Shown here piece after piece: positions 15,354-23,983 of a stretch of DNA of 40,208 bases. The stretch spans positions 1-40,208 of the forward strand of contig JBEKBO010000026.1 in NCBI GenBank assembly GCA_050015355.1, written 5' to 3'. Origin of the DNA: CAWBRT01 sp050015355. GTDB lineage: Bacteria; Acidobacteriota; Terriglobia; Terriglobales; Acidobacteriaceae. Every line of letters begins with the position of its first letter. The stretch's first letter is position 1. The notes beneath the pieces were generated by a model, which searched no databases, was not told where the DNA came from, and was given only the letters and a program-made list of their open reading frames with translations. A program made the position numbers and the translations under genes.

Positions 15354-16655
15354 ATGGTCACGGCAGCAGTTGGATACCACGAGTCGCCGCTTGATGTCGC
15401 GAGAATAAATTTTGAAGCCAGTGCCGGGCGGGTCCTGGCCGAACCCGATCTTCGTCTGCTCCTCTCGGCGTGCAGCCGCGACGTGCGCTTCGAATTGCCG
15501 GTGCGGCTGGACAACGGCGAACTGCGTCTATTCCAGGCCCTTCGCACGCACCATCATTCGGGTCGCGGTCCGCATCTGGGAGGATTGAGGTTTTCTCCCG
15601 CCATCTCGAGCGGTCTGATGTTTGCGCTTGCCCAGACACTGACATGGAAGGCTGCTCTGGCGGGGGTACATTTCAGCGGCTCCATGGGCGGTGTCCTGTG
15701 CGATCCCGCCGAGCTGTCCATTGCGGAAGTGGAACGGATTACGCGCGCCTACGTCGCCCGCTTGCAACCGCTGCTGGGTCCGTTCCAGGACGTTCTGCAA
15801 CCGGAGCTGTCCTCCAGTCCGCAGATCGCCGCCTGGATACACAACGAGTATGCTGCTCATCTCAACCCGATTCCCGGTGCAAGCCGCGATGACAGTGAAC
15901 CCGCGGCGCTCGCCTGCGTGGTTGGTAAGCCTGAAGCCGGCGGCGGCATCGCCGGTCGCGAACAGGCGGTGGCCCGCGGAGTCCTGGGACTGTTGAGACG
16001 GATTGCCGAAGAGAGAGGGAAAACCCTGGGCGAGTTGCGCGTTGCCCTGTATGGCTGCACCGGCGTGAGCCGCGGGTTAGAACAGATTTGCGCAAGGTAT
16101 ATCCAGAGCGATACCCGGGCGTCCAAGTCCGGCGGTGATATTCAGGAATACACTAACTCAGGAACGGCGCTGGCGGCGGCAGTGCGCCAGATGGGACGCA
16201 AAGGGACTGAAGTCCCCGACACCCCGGACGGCGAAGTTTCCGGGCCGGAAGCCGTGCTCCAGGCCGACTGCGACGTGCTCATCCTGGCTGGCAACGAGTG
16301 TGCCGTGCACGCCGGCAACGCGGCAAAAATCGTTGCTCCTGTGATCGTCGAAGCGGCCGATCTCTCGGTTGCGTCGGCGGCCGACCAGATACTCGCGCGC
16401 AAGGGCGCTGTCGTAATCCCTAGTCTGGTGGCCAATGCCGGAGTGGTAATCGCGGCATATCTGGAGTGGGACGCCAATCTGCGGCAAGTCAGCATCGGCA
16501 CCGAGGCTGCCGGCCGCGAAATCGAAGAGCGGGTCTTGAAGGCGTACGATGCGGTGCGTCAGCGAGCCATGGAGCGGAGCCAAACGCTGCGAGCGGCAGC
16601 CTACGATATCGCTCTCGATCGAGTGGCCGCCGTCGAGCGCCTCCGCGCACCATAG
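15354..16655 (+). CDS. Glutamate/leucine dehydrogenase homologue lacking catalytic lysines
   Basis: A 433-residue member of the Glu/Leu/Phe/Val dehydrogenase fold. The N-terminal domain aligns over FQALRTHHHSGRGPHLGGLR, WKAALAGVHFSGSMGGVLCD and the AWIHNEYA block. The C-terminal Rossmann domain shows VALYGCTGVSRGLEQICARY, LAGNECAVHAGNAAKIVAP and VVIPSLVANAGVVIAAYLEW. Key residues are changed: the substrate lysine of GP-KGG is Leu75, the catalytic lysine of GG-KGG is Met111, and the catalytic Asp of DVPA-D is Glu151. Lys99 is kept. The fold should be intact, with no stops or frameshift, but normal oxidative deamination looks impossible, so this is probably a pseudoenzyme with a regulatory or scaffolding role. 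ATG 15354 gives the best family N-terminus. An upstream GTG (15264) would add 30 unrelated residues. Confidence 0.85.
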   Translation: MVTAAVGYHESPLDVARINFEASAGRVLAEPDLRLLLSACSRDVRFELPVRLDNGELRLFQALRTHHHSGRGPHLGGLRFSPAISSGLMFALAQTLTWKAALAGVHFSGSMGGVLCDPAELSIAEVERITRAYVARLQPLLGPFQDVLQPELSSSPQIAAWIHNEYAAHLNPIPGASRDDSEPAALACVVGKPEAGGGIAGREQAVARGVLGLLRRIAEERGKTLGELRVALYGCTGVSRGLEQICARYIQSDTRASKSGGDIQEYTNSGTALAAAVRQMGRKGTEVPDTPDGEVSGPEAVLQADCDVLILAGNECAVHAGNAAKIVAPVIVEAADLSVASAADQILARKGAVVIPSLVANAGVVIAAYLEWDANLRQVSIGTEAAGREIEERVLKAYDAVRQRAMERSQTLRAAAYDIALDRVAAVERLRAP

Positions 16656-16658
16656 CTT

Positions 16659-16902
16659 CCACCCCAACACGCGCAACGAAGGCGTCTGCCGGAGAACCCG
16701 GTCTGGGATCAGTTCATCTGAAACCTATTTTTCCGCCAGCCACTTCAGCCGTGCCTTCCGGCGTCAGCGCCTATTTCATAAATAGTTATGGAAGGGGCGC
16801 GGCTTCAGCCGCGCCGCCCAGAGCCAGGAAGAATGCGGGTGGCAAACATCTCCGCTCTCCCTCGGTGGTGCCCCATATCTGCTGCAGTTAGCAGATGTGG
16901 GG
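16659..16902. repeat. Three hairpin repeats in one gap
   Basis: First, 16659-16704 is a minus-strand, degenerate copy of the GTTGGGGTGG hairpin family (CACCCCAACACGCG arm, loop CAACGAAG). Second, 16796-16815 is GGCGCGGC-TTCA-GCCGCGCC followed by GCCCAGAG, sister of 24008-24027. Third, 16871-16902 is CCCCATATCTGC, loop TGCAGTTA, GCAGATGTGGGG, a 12-bp stem. The whole gap between the GDH-like gene and the permease consists of such elements. Confidence 0.75.
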
Positions 16903-16925
16903 TAGTTGCTTGAAGCTCGATGGCC

Positions 16926-19271
16926 TCACAATGGTGCCCCGTTTTTGCCCGCCGGGGGCTGGTTTTCCGCCGATGGCGCCGTTGATTCAGTGGCTCGCTC
17001 CGTGGTCTCCACTAACGAAATCTTAGCGGGCTCCGATTCGCGGCGCATTTCTGTCTTGAGCTGCTCTAGAACCTCCTCACGTCCTCCGCCGTGCATGCTC
17101 TGCCGCAGATCTTCCACGGCAACGCGGACGATGTGGTAGTGGTGCAGGCAGGCAAGTTCAGGATCGGCCGTTGCATCCAGCCACACGTTATGAATCGCGT
17201 CGACGTCTTCCGGGCGCAGGCGCGGGGTATGCGGGCCAAGCCAGTATTCGCTCACCACGCTGTCGGGTGAGTGGACCTCGAGCCTGAGCCTAGGACGCGG
17301 TTCCGCAAGCCGTTCCCAGGCGTCGCCGGTCAATTTGCCCTGCTGGTCGTGGGTGAGTTGGTTGGAAGCCCCGCTGACGATCTTGGACGACTCAAGGCGC
17401 TGTGCCGTCTGCACGATCGCGTCGAAGACGTTGGTCGTGGGCATCACCATCAGCTCAACGTGCTTGCCCTGTTTTTCCGCCACCTCGACCACCTTGGTGA
17501 ATAAGTGGCGCTCATAATCGTCGAACAGCTCGTTGGAGTCGTAACTCACGCTCCCGCTGAAGGCATGTTCCCGGTGATAGTTGCGCGCTGTCATCACCAC
17601 TACGTCCTGCTTGGTGGTGTCCGTATGTTGCAGAACGTCGCGCAGATAGTACAGGTTTCTCGGGTCGCGGATGGCAACCAGGATGTTGCCGGGACGCACC
17701 TTCATCTCTTCGCGCGTGATCAGTGGCTGCTCCGCCACCCGGAACTGCTCGATCATCTCGTGCGCGCCTTTTTGTTTGTGCGCGGTAATGCGTTCCGAAA
17801 CGCTGAAGAGCGCGAAGAAGAAGATCGAAAAGGATACGCCGCTGATCGTGGCCAAAGGCTTGGTCGCCAGATTGACCAGGGCGGTTGCGAACAGCAGCAA
17901 AGTAATCAAGCCCAGCCCGATCGGCAGTTCCAGCTTGCCGATTTGCAGGTTTCCGGGCACTTTGAATTCGCGGTTCTCGGGTTCGGTGAAGCGCAGGATA
18001 AAGACCGCGAGTCCTTTGAACGCGAAGCTCCAGATCACGCCGAAGGCGTAGAGCGAAGCCAGCAGGTAGACGTTGCCGCGGCTGGCGATGATCGTGAAAA
18101 GCTGAAGCCCTGTGATCAGGTTGATGAGCCGGTAGGTCGTTCCGAAGCGCTTGTGCGGCCGGCGGAACCAGGGAGTCATCACGCCGTCTTCGCTGACGCG
18201 GTTCAACACGCCATTGGCGCCGACGATGGCCGTGTTCACCGCTCCGGAAAGAATGAGCGCACCCACCAGCACCACGAACCCCTGGAAGATAAGCCGCAAA
18301 GTATACGGCCCGACCATGTACATGGCGAGACCACTGATCAGATTGGCAAAGTAATCCGGGCGAACCTTGTCCGGGATGATCATGACCGCGAAGAACGAGA
18401 CCAGCGAGGTGAACAGCAGACTGTACAAGAAAATCACCAGCCCGGCCCGTTCCAGGTTCTTCAGCTTAGGATGCTCGATCTCGCGGTTGACCTGTGCCAG
18501 CGACTCCTCGCCGCTCATCGCCAGCACCGAGTGCCCGAAGCCGACCAGCATGATGATCCAGGGCAACTGCGCCAGGAAGCCGCCGTGCAGCCAGCCCAGC
18601 GATTCCTTGTCGAGCTTCATGGTTTGTATCGAGGGCAGTGGCGGAAGATGCGCTCCCTGCTTGGCGATCGTGAACAGGCACCACCCGATCAGCAGCACCA
18701 CCATCACGGTCGTGATCTTCATGATCCAAAGCGCCTTGTCGCTCGACTCGTGAATCCCCTCGATGTTTTTCCACCAGAAGTAAATGGTAACGAGCGCCCC
18801 GAACACCGCGGCATAGTAGTTCGATTGCGCCTCGGTCAGGTGTACTGGGTGGCCGAGACGACCGGCGACGTCCGCGACAAAGCCCGCGAAATACTGCCCG
18901 GCCGAGACTGCGCTGATCGGACCGGTCAGAATGTAATCGAACAGCAGCGCCGAAACCGAGAGCTTGGCCAGCGTGCCGCCCATCGCCTCCTTGACGACAC
19001 GGTAGACGCCCCCGCGCACGAACATGGAGCTGGATTCGATGTAAACCGAACGCACCGCATAGCTGAACAGCATCACCGCCAGCACAAACCATGGCGCACT
19101 CTTGCCGATGACATTTTCCGTATCGCCGCCAACGTAGTAGGCGGACGATGCCAGGTCGGAGAGCACGATGGCTGCGGCTCGCCAGAAGGAAATAAAGGTC
19201 AACATCACCGTCGTGGCGACGAAAACCTTGATAGCGGGGCGTTGAAGATTGTTTACGGGTGGTGACGACAT
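16926..19271 (-). CDS. APC-superfamily permease with C-terminal USP-like domain
   Basis: A 781-residue inner membrane transporter. Residues 1-490 carry about twelve hydrophobic helices with APC amino-acid permease features near the N-terminus (AIVLSDLASSAYYVGGD, FVRGGVYRVVKEAMGG, FDYILTGPISAVSAGQY) and GFGHSVLAMSGEESLAQVNR in the middle. From about residue 520 the protein is cytosolic. RPGNILVAIRDPRNLYYLRD and QDVVVMTARNYHRE resemble a universal-stress-protein (UspA) Rossmann fold, with an acidic, Pro-rich tail (STAPSAENQPPAGKNGAPL). Fused USP domains occur in several APC and Na+/H+ exchanger families and may sense nucleotides. The substrate is unknown. The start is the only good one at the edge of the hydrophobic region. 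The gene is monocistronic. Confidence 0.88.
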   Translation of the reverse strand: MSSPPVNNLQRPAIKVFVATTVMLTFISFWRAAAIVLSDLASSAYYVGGDTENVIGKSAPWFVLAVMLFSYAVRSVYIESSSMFVRGGVYRVVKEAMGGTLAKLSVSALLFDYILTGPISAVSAGQYFAGFVADVAGRLGHPVHLTEAQSNYYAAVFGALVTIYFWWKNIEGIHESSDKALWIMKITTVMVVLLIGWCLFTIAKQGAHLPPLPSIQTMKLDKESLGWLHGGFLAQLPWIIMLVGFGHSVLAMSGEESLAQVNREIEHPKLKNLERAGLVIFLYSLLFTSLVSFFAVMIIPDKVRPDYFANLISGLAMYMVGPYTLRLIFQGFVVLVGALILSGAVNTAIVGANGVLNRVSEDGVMTPWFRRPHKRFGTTYRLINLITGLQLFTIIASRGNVYLLASLYAFGVIWSFAFKGLAVFILRFTEPENREFKVPGNLQIGKLELPIGLGLITLLLFATALVNLATKPLATISGVSFSIFFFALFSVSERITAHKQKGAHEMIEQFRVAEQPLITREEMKVRPGNILVAIRDPRNLYYLRDVLQHTDTTKQDVVVMTARNYHREHAFSGSVSYDSNELFDDYERHLFTKVVEVAEKQGKHVELMVMPTTNVFDAIVQTAQRLESSKIVSGASNQLTHDQQGKLTGDAWERLAEPRPRLRLEVHSPDSVVSEYWLGPHTPRLRPEDVDAIHNVWLDATADPELACLHHYHIVRVAVEDLRQSMHGGGREEVLEQLKTEMRRESEPAKISLVETTERATESTAPSAENQPPAGKNGAPL

Positions 19272-19585
19272 CGATTGGCTACCCTAACCTATTCCGGAAA
19301 CCGGCTTCAATAACGGCTGAAAATATGGGCTTGTCTGAAGAAGTTGCAACGGCTTCCGGCTGCCGAAGTCGGCCTGAGACCCGACTGTGGAGCGCACAAA
19401 CCATACCTGAGCAACACTGGCAGAACGCGCCTGCGGTCCAGGTTCTCCTCTATTTCAGTTCACGCCATCTCACTTTCATAACATAAAGATTTTATAAAAG
19501 TTATAAATAAAGCGTAAAGGCGAGGTTGCCGCGAGTTTTTCCATCTCGCTGAGCGAGACGCTTGCGGGTGCCCCAGGTTTGGCTG
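19272..19585. other. Gap upstream of the permease
   Basis: About 310 bp holding the permease promoter region. It contains an AT-rich stretch (19480-19520, TAAAGATTTTATAAAAGTTATAAATAAAG split around 19488-19516) that could include promoters, but I cannot assign boxes. No gene is visible. Confidence 0.35.
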
Positions 19586-19660
19586 GTGCCCCACATCTGC
19601 CGCAGTTAGCAGATGTGGGATTTGAGGACCGCCCCATATTTGTCGCAATTGGCGACGGGG
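19586..19660. repeat. Two CCCC-stem-loop-GGGG hairpins in tandem
   Basis: Copy 1 (about 19589-19620) reads CCCCACATCTGC, loop CGCAGTTA, GCAGATGTGGGA. Copy 2 (19632-19660) is degenerate but keeps CCCC, GTCGC-AATTG-GCGAC and GGGG. They follow a GGGTGCCCCAGGTT word that also occurs at about 24210. They lie just past the 3' end of the lipoprotein gene. Confidence 0.75.
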
Positions 19661-19686
19661 TAGCCTCCGCGTTCAGCGGCGTGAGA

Positions 19687-20442
19687 TCATTTTGCCAACT
19701 CGCCGGAAAGCAGGTTGGCCTTCATCGCCAGGTTGTAGGCGCGTTCCAGGTCGCCGTCCTGGGTCGCGGAGCGAGATTGCGTGATGTAGTTGCGAGCCTG
19801 CCGCAGCATCGCCTGTTCGCCGTCCGAGAGTTGGCGAGTGACTTTGCGCAGATTTCCCTCGGCGGCTTGCAGCAGTTGTTCCGTATTCTGAGCCGTGCCT
19901 TGCGGCACCTGCGCGGCAATCTGCACCTGGCCTTCGCTGCTCGCGGCCGCGGGAGGTTTCTGTGGCGATGGCTGTGCCGGCGGCGCTACTTGAGCCGTCG
20001 GGGCCTGCTTGGCTGCGGCCGGAGCCGTCTTGCGGGCGGAGTTCTTCTGCGGCTTCGGCTTGGCTTTCGCCTGACTGGCCGAGGGCTGCCGAATCGCTCC
20101 CGTCTCCGCGCTCGTGGCCGGCGGCGGAGTGGTCTGAACCGGCGGCGCGGGGTGCTGTCCAGCCTGCGCTGTCGGCGGAACTGCGATAGCCGGCACCGTC
20201 GCCTGTGGCGAAGTCTGGCGGTTCTTGTTGCGGCTGCAACCTGAGGCAAACGCCAGCGCCAGCACCAGTGCGAGCGACAGGCCCGCCAGCAGGCGCCAAC
20301 CCGGGGTCCCCGACAAGCCTGCTTGTGGCTTGTTGGGGTGGCAATCCGAAGTCCCCGACAAGCTCGCTTGTGGCTTGTTGGGGTGGCAAGCATTGTGCTT
20401 CTCCGTCAACGTTTCTCCACGGACCCAAAGGAAGCCAAGCAT
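19687..20442 (-). CDS. Putative lipoprotein with repeat-derived N-terminal extension
   Basis: The likely start is ATG 20442, one base beyond the kinase stop and preceded by CGAGG, so it is translationally coupled to the kinase. The predicted 251-residue product begins MLGFLWVRGETLTEKHNA. It continues through two tandem copies of CHPNKPQA-LSGT (encoded by a double hairpin repeat at 20301-20392), then a hydrophobic segment LLAGLSLALVLALAFASGC with a lipobox ASGC. The mature part is Pro/Ala/Gln-rich and low complexity. It ends in a helical domain (QNTEQLLQAAEGNLRKVTRQ; DGDLERAYNLAMKANLLSGE) that looks like a TPR-like repeat. A lipoprotein downstream of a kinase may be an accessory sensor. If the repeat arrived later, the original start codon may have been nearer the signal peptide. 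Confidence 0.7.
   Translation of the reverse strand: MLGFLWVRGETLTEKHNACHPNKPQASLSGTSDCHPNKPQAGLSGTPGWRLLAGLSLALVLALAFASGCSRNKNRQTSPQATVPAIAVPPTAQAGQHPAPPVQTTPPPATSAETGAIRQPSASQAKAKPKPQKNSARKTAPAAAKQAPTAQVAPPAQPSPQKPPAAASSEGQVQIAAQVPQGTAQNTEQLLQAAEGNLRKVTRQLSDGEQAMLRQARNYITQSRSATQDGDLERAYNLAMKANLLSGELAK
20301..20392. repeat. Two hairpin repeats inside a coding sequence
   Basis: Copies 20304-20341 and 20352-20386. Copy 1: CCCCGACAAGCC, loop TGCTTGT, GGCTTGTTGGGG (12-bp stem, one G-T). Copy 2: CCCCGACAAGC, loop of 9 nt, GCTTGTTGGGG. They share the GGGGTCCCCG...GTTGGGGTGG frame of the 27895-28084 array, but with a different stem sequence. Confidence 0.8.
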
Positions 20443-20443
20443 C

Positions 20444-22330
20444 TCATGCGCCTCGGGATTCAGCCGCCATCTCATCGCCACGTGCATCGGCTCCCATCGT
20501 AAGCGGCAGAATGAAGCGGAAGGTCGTTCCCTTACCGGCTTCCGAGTCGAATTCGAGCGTACCGTTATGCAGTTGCAGTACCCGATAGCTTACCGCCAAG
20601 CCAATTCCGCTGCCCGACTTCTTGGTGGTGAAATACAAGTTAAAAATTTTATCGCGAATCTCCGGATCGATCCCGCCGCCTTGGTCACGAATCTCCAGCT
20701 TTGCCGAATTGTCGTGCGCCTGGCTTGATAGCACGAGCGTGCCGCCTTGCGGCATGGCTTGCACGCCGTTGAGCACCACGTTGAGCAGGGCCTGTTTGAG
20801 CAGGTCCGCGTCGATGCGTGCCGGCAGTGGGCGCGCACCCTCCTGGCGAACGATCTTGACTCCGTGCTGTCGCGCCTCGGGTTCGGCCAGCGACGCCACT
20901 TCCTCCACCAGCTTGCGCAGGTCGACCTCCGACAGGCGCAGATCGATCGGCCGCGTGAAGTCGACCAGCGTCTTCACCACCCGGTCGAGACGTTGAATTT
21001 CGCTGGCGATAATATCCATGTGGCGCCGCGTTTCCGGGTCCAGTTGCAGCAGGCGTTCGCGGAGAATCTCCAGGTGAATGACGATGGCGTTGATCGGGTT
21101 TTTGACCTCGTGGGCCACGCCCGATGTCAGACGTCCGATGGCGGCCAGACGGCGTGAGAGTTCGATCTCATTCTCGATGCGGCGAACCGATTCGGCGTCG
21201 CGCATGGTGAGCAGCGCGCCGATGGGCTGGCCCCGCTCCGCAATGAAATCGAGCGAAAGCTGAATGCGGCGCCCGTCCTCGATTTCGATTTCGCGCTGCG
21301 AAATCGGCTGCCGCAGAGCGAACGAGTCGAGCACGATGCGGCCCAGCCTGGTGGAATCGTCGAAGATTTCATCGACCCTTCGGCCCAGAATCTCCGCCCG
21401 ATGCCGTCCGGCGAAGCGTTCGGCCGAAGCGCTCACCAGCACCACGTTCTCGTCGCGGGTGAACAGCATGAGGCCGTCCTGCAAAGTCCCCATGATCTGA
21501 TCGAGGTTTTCCTTGAGAGCCGAGAAGATCTCTTTTACGTCGCGGATCTTGCGTCCCAGGCGATCGATCCTGGTATTCACCGCGCCGTACTCGTCGGTGA
21601 TGCGCGGCGACTCGGGCTCGCTGGGAGCGACCTCGACGGTCATCGCATCCAGCCGGCGCGCGATAGCCTCCAGCGGTTGCAGCGCCCGGCTGGACAATCC
21701 CGCGGCCAGGACCAGCGAGATCAACACCGATACAGCCGAGAAGATCAGGGCGCGGTTGAGCGTAGGCCGCAGCTCGCTCTTGAGGAAAACCGTCGAGAGC
21801 CCGATGCGGATTTCGCCGAACGGAGCGCCGTCGCGTTGGATCGGCAGCCGCACTTCGTACACCGTCGGCTGGCCGTAAACCACCGCAATCTGGCGCAGGA
21901 AGCCGCCATGAATCAATCCCTGGAAATCGGGCCGCGTGGGCAACGGCTTTCCCTGCGTCGCCGCATCGGTGTGGAACATCGCCAGGCCGGCGCTATCCAC
22001 GATGGCCGCGTCGTAAATCGTGGGCGAATAGCCGATGACCGATTGCAAAAGCGAGTTCAGCCCCGCATCCGCCCGCAGAATCGCGGCCATGGCCTCGTGC
22101 AACTTGGCGGGATCGGCGCTATCGGCCGGCGCCGGACTCGGCTCGCTCTCCAGCGCTTTGCGCGCCGCTTCCAGCACCTGGTGGGCGACGAAAGCAGCGT
22201 TCGAATCGGCCTCGATCAGTCGCTGATCGATCAGTTGAGAGACATAGATGCACGAGAGCGCAAGCACCAGGGCAAACACCATCCCGGTGATTGCCAGCAC
22301 CAGCTTCGTCTTCAGCTTAAATCTCGGCAT
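20444..22330 (-). CDS. NtrB-like sensor histidine kinase
   Basis: A membrane histidine kinase of 628 residues. Helix 1 (about 10-32) and helix 2 (about 193-213) enclose a periplasmic sensor domain (residues 33-192), a HAMP-like linker follows (ALQPLEAIARRLDAMTVEVA), then a PAS domain (about 275-385). The DHp domain has the phospho-accepting His407 in SGVAHEVKNPINAI, and the ATPase domain has NVVLNGVQAMP (N-box), DQGGGIDPEI (G1) and GSGIGLAVSY (G2). The H-box and PAS layout are NtrB/AtoS-like, matching the sigma54-dependent regulator encoded 203 bp upstream, its likely partner. No clear Shine-Dalgarno sequence precedes the ATG. The gap in front holds GTTTCAAG repeats, so it may be expressed from its own promoter or by read-through. 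Confidence 0.94.
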   Translation of the reverse strand: MPRFKLKTKLVLAITGMVFALVLALSCIYVSQLIDQRLIEADSNAAFVAHQVLEAARKALESEPSPAPADSADPAKLHEAMAAILRADAGLNSLLQSVIGYSPTIYDAAIVDSAGLAMFHTDAATQGKPLPTRPDFQGLIHGGFLRQIAVVYGQPTVYEVRLPIQRDGAPFGEIRIGLSTVFLKSELRPTLNRALIFSAVSVLISLVLAAGLSSRALQPLEAIARRLDAMTVEVAPSEPESPRITDEYGAVNTRIDRLGRKIRDVKEIFSALKENLDQIMGTLQDGLMLFTRDENVVLVSASAERFAGRHRAEILGRRVDEIFDDSTRLGRIVLDSFALRQPISQREIEIEDGRRIQLSLDFIAERGQPIGALLTMRDAESVRRIENEIELSRRLAAIGRLTSGVAHEVKNPINAIVIHLEILRERLLQLDPETRRHMDIIASEIQRLDRVVKTLVDFTRPIDLRLSEVDLRKLVEEVASLAEPEARQHGVKIVRQEGARPLPARIDADLLKQALLNVVLNGVQAMPQGGTLVLSSQAHDNSAKLEIRDQGGGIDPEIRDKIFNLYFTTKKSGSGIGLAVSYRVLQLHNGTLEFDSEAGKGTTFRFILPLTMGADARGDEMAAESRGA

Positions 22331-22361
22331 ACTGGCTTAAGTCTGCGCACACTGCGGTAGC

Positions 22362-22491
22362 CGGTTTCAAGGTTCACGTTCGTAAGGCGGTTTCAAAAGT
22401 TTCACGTTTCAAGGTTTCACGTTTTTAGGGCGGGCTGTCACTATCTCTTCCGAGACGTGCAACCTTGCAACCTTGAAACCTTGAAACCTTG
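22362..22491. repeat. GTTTCAAG-type repeat array
   Basis: Units GGTTTCAAGG, GGTTTCAAAAG and GTTTCAAGGTTTCACG on the left face the inverted units ACCTTGCAACCTTGAAACC on the right. It is the same unit as the truA-downstream hairpin at 11172-11252. It sits between the response regulator and kinase genes of one operon, where it could modulate their relative expression. Confidence 0.65.
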
Positions 22492-22533
22492 TACGTAAGC
22501 TTCGCATCAGCAAGCTGTTTTTGCGCCGTTCCC

Positions 22534-23931
22534 CTAGCGTCCTTGCACTTCGGCCGCCACGCCCTGGGCGCCATACTCTTTCAACTTGTTATGCAACGTC
22601 TTCAGGCTGATGCCGAGAATCTCGGCGGCGCGTGTCTTGTTGTTGTGGGTGCTCTCCAGCGTCTTGAAAATCAACTGCTTCTCGGCGTTCTCGACCGTGG
22701 TTCCCACGCCCACGCGAATGGCGTTGGCATCGTTGAGCGCGCTATGCGCAGTGATGACGCCGAATCCCGGCGGCAGGTGGCGCGGCTCAATGACCGTGGA
22801 ATCGCACACGATCACCGCGCGCTCCAGCGTGTTGCGCAACTCGCGCACGTTCCCCGGCCAGGAGTGGTGCTGGAACTGCTCCATGACCGCTTCGCCGGCG
22901 GCGCGGATGGCGCGCGAGTGCTTGCGGTTCATGTCTTTGATCAGTATTTCCACCAGTGTGGGAATGTCTTCCTTGTGCTCGCGCAGTGGCGGCATGTCGA
23001 TGTTGAAAACGTTAAGACGGTAGTAAAGGTCGTTGCGCAACTGTCCTTTGGCGACCGCCTCTTGCGGAATTTTGTTGGTTGCGGCCAGCACCCGCACGTC
23101 GACTATCGTTTCAACTTTGCCGCCGAGCCGCCGCAGCCTGCGATCCTCCAGAACCCGCAGCAACTTGGCCTGCGTGCCGATCGGCATCTCGCCGATTTCG
23201 TCCAGCAGCAGCGTGCCGCCCTCGGCCAACTCGAAGCAGCCGGTGCGGCGCTCCAGCGCGCCGGTGAACGCGCCCTTCTCGTGGCCAAAGATTTCGCTTT
23301 CCATCAACGTGTCCGGAATAGCGGCGCAGTTGATGGGGACGAACGGCTTGCCGGCCCTCGGACTGAGCTCGTGAATGGTTCGCGCCGCCAGCTCCTTGCC
23401 GGTGCCGCTTTCGCCCGTAATCAGCACCGAGGCGGTGCTGGGAGCCACCAGCTCAACCAGCCGGAAAACCTCCTGCATCGCTTTGGACGCGCCCACCAGC
23501 GAGCCCAATTCGCCCTTGTCCCGGAGTTGCCGCTTGGCGACCTCCAGCTCGCGCTGGGTTCCGCGCTGGCGTGCCGCATTCTGCAGGATGGCGCGCAGCC
23601 TCGTCGGATTCACCGGCTTCTCGATGAAATCGTAGGCGCCCAACTTCATCGCCGCGACCGCCGCATCGATGCTCCCCTGCGCCGTCAACAGGATTACGGC
23701 AACCTCGTGCGGCTGGGGAGCGATCTTCCGCAGCAGTTCCATGCCGTCCATGCGCGGCATGCGCAGATCCGTCACCACGATTCCGGGGCTCCATTGCAGT
23801 ACTTTTTCGAGCCCCTCGACGCCGTCACCCGCAACTGCCGTGCAGTATCCCCAGGCGGATATCAACTCAGCCAGCCCGGTCCTTTCGTTTTCCTCATCCT
23901 CGACGATCAGAACCTTCTCGGAATTCATCAA
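22534..23931 (-). CDS. NtrC-family sigma54-dependent response regulator
   Basis: A 465-residue activator. The receiver domain (residues 1-125) has acidic pocket E11-D12, phospho-acceptor D55 (VVTDLRMPRMDG) and K105 in EKPV. The AAA+ domain (about 143-375) has Walker A GESGTGKE (173-180), the sigma54-contact loop GAFTGA (220-225), and Walker B LLLDEIGEM. The Fis-type helix-turn-helix ends the protein (NNKTRAAEILGISLKTLHNK). It should activate sigma54 promoters when phosphorylated by the adjacent kinase at 20444-22330. Both genes and the lipoprotein gene run in the same direction. No sigma54 promoter could be placed confidently upstream. Confidence 0.95.
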   Translation of the reverse strand: MMNSEKVLIVEDEENERTGLAELISAWGYCTAVAGDGVEGLEKVLQWSPGIVVTDLRMPRMDGMELLRKIAPQPHEVAVILLTAQGSIDAAVAAMKLGAYDFIEKPVNPTRLRAILQNAARQRGTQRELEVAKRQLRDKGELGSLVGASKAMQEVFRLVELVAPSTASVLITGESGTGKELAARTIHELSPRAGKPFVPINCAAIPDTLMESEIFGHEKGAFTGALERRTGCFELAEGGTLLLDEIGEMPIGTQAKLLRVLEDRRLRRLGGKVETIVDVRVLAATNKIPQEAVAKGQLRNDLYYRLNVFNIDMPPLREHKEDIPTLVEILIKDMNRKHSRAIRAAGEAVMEQFQHHSWPGNVRELRNTLERAVIVCDSTVIEPRHLPPGFGVITAHSALNDANAIRVGVGTTVENAEKQLIFKTLESTHNNKTRAAEILGISLKTLHNKLKEYGAQGVAAEVQGR

Positions 23932-23983
23932 CTTGTACAGCCTCTTTCAGGGAGTGATTCACCCCAGCCTAAAGTCTAGACCT

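Noticed and set aside
17505..19265. Long plus-strand ORF over the permease gene
   Set aside because: Shadow of the transporter frame with alternating His/Asp/Gln/Arg-rich sequence and no domain match.
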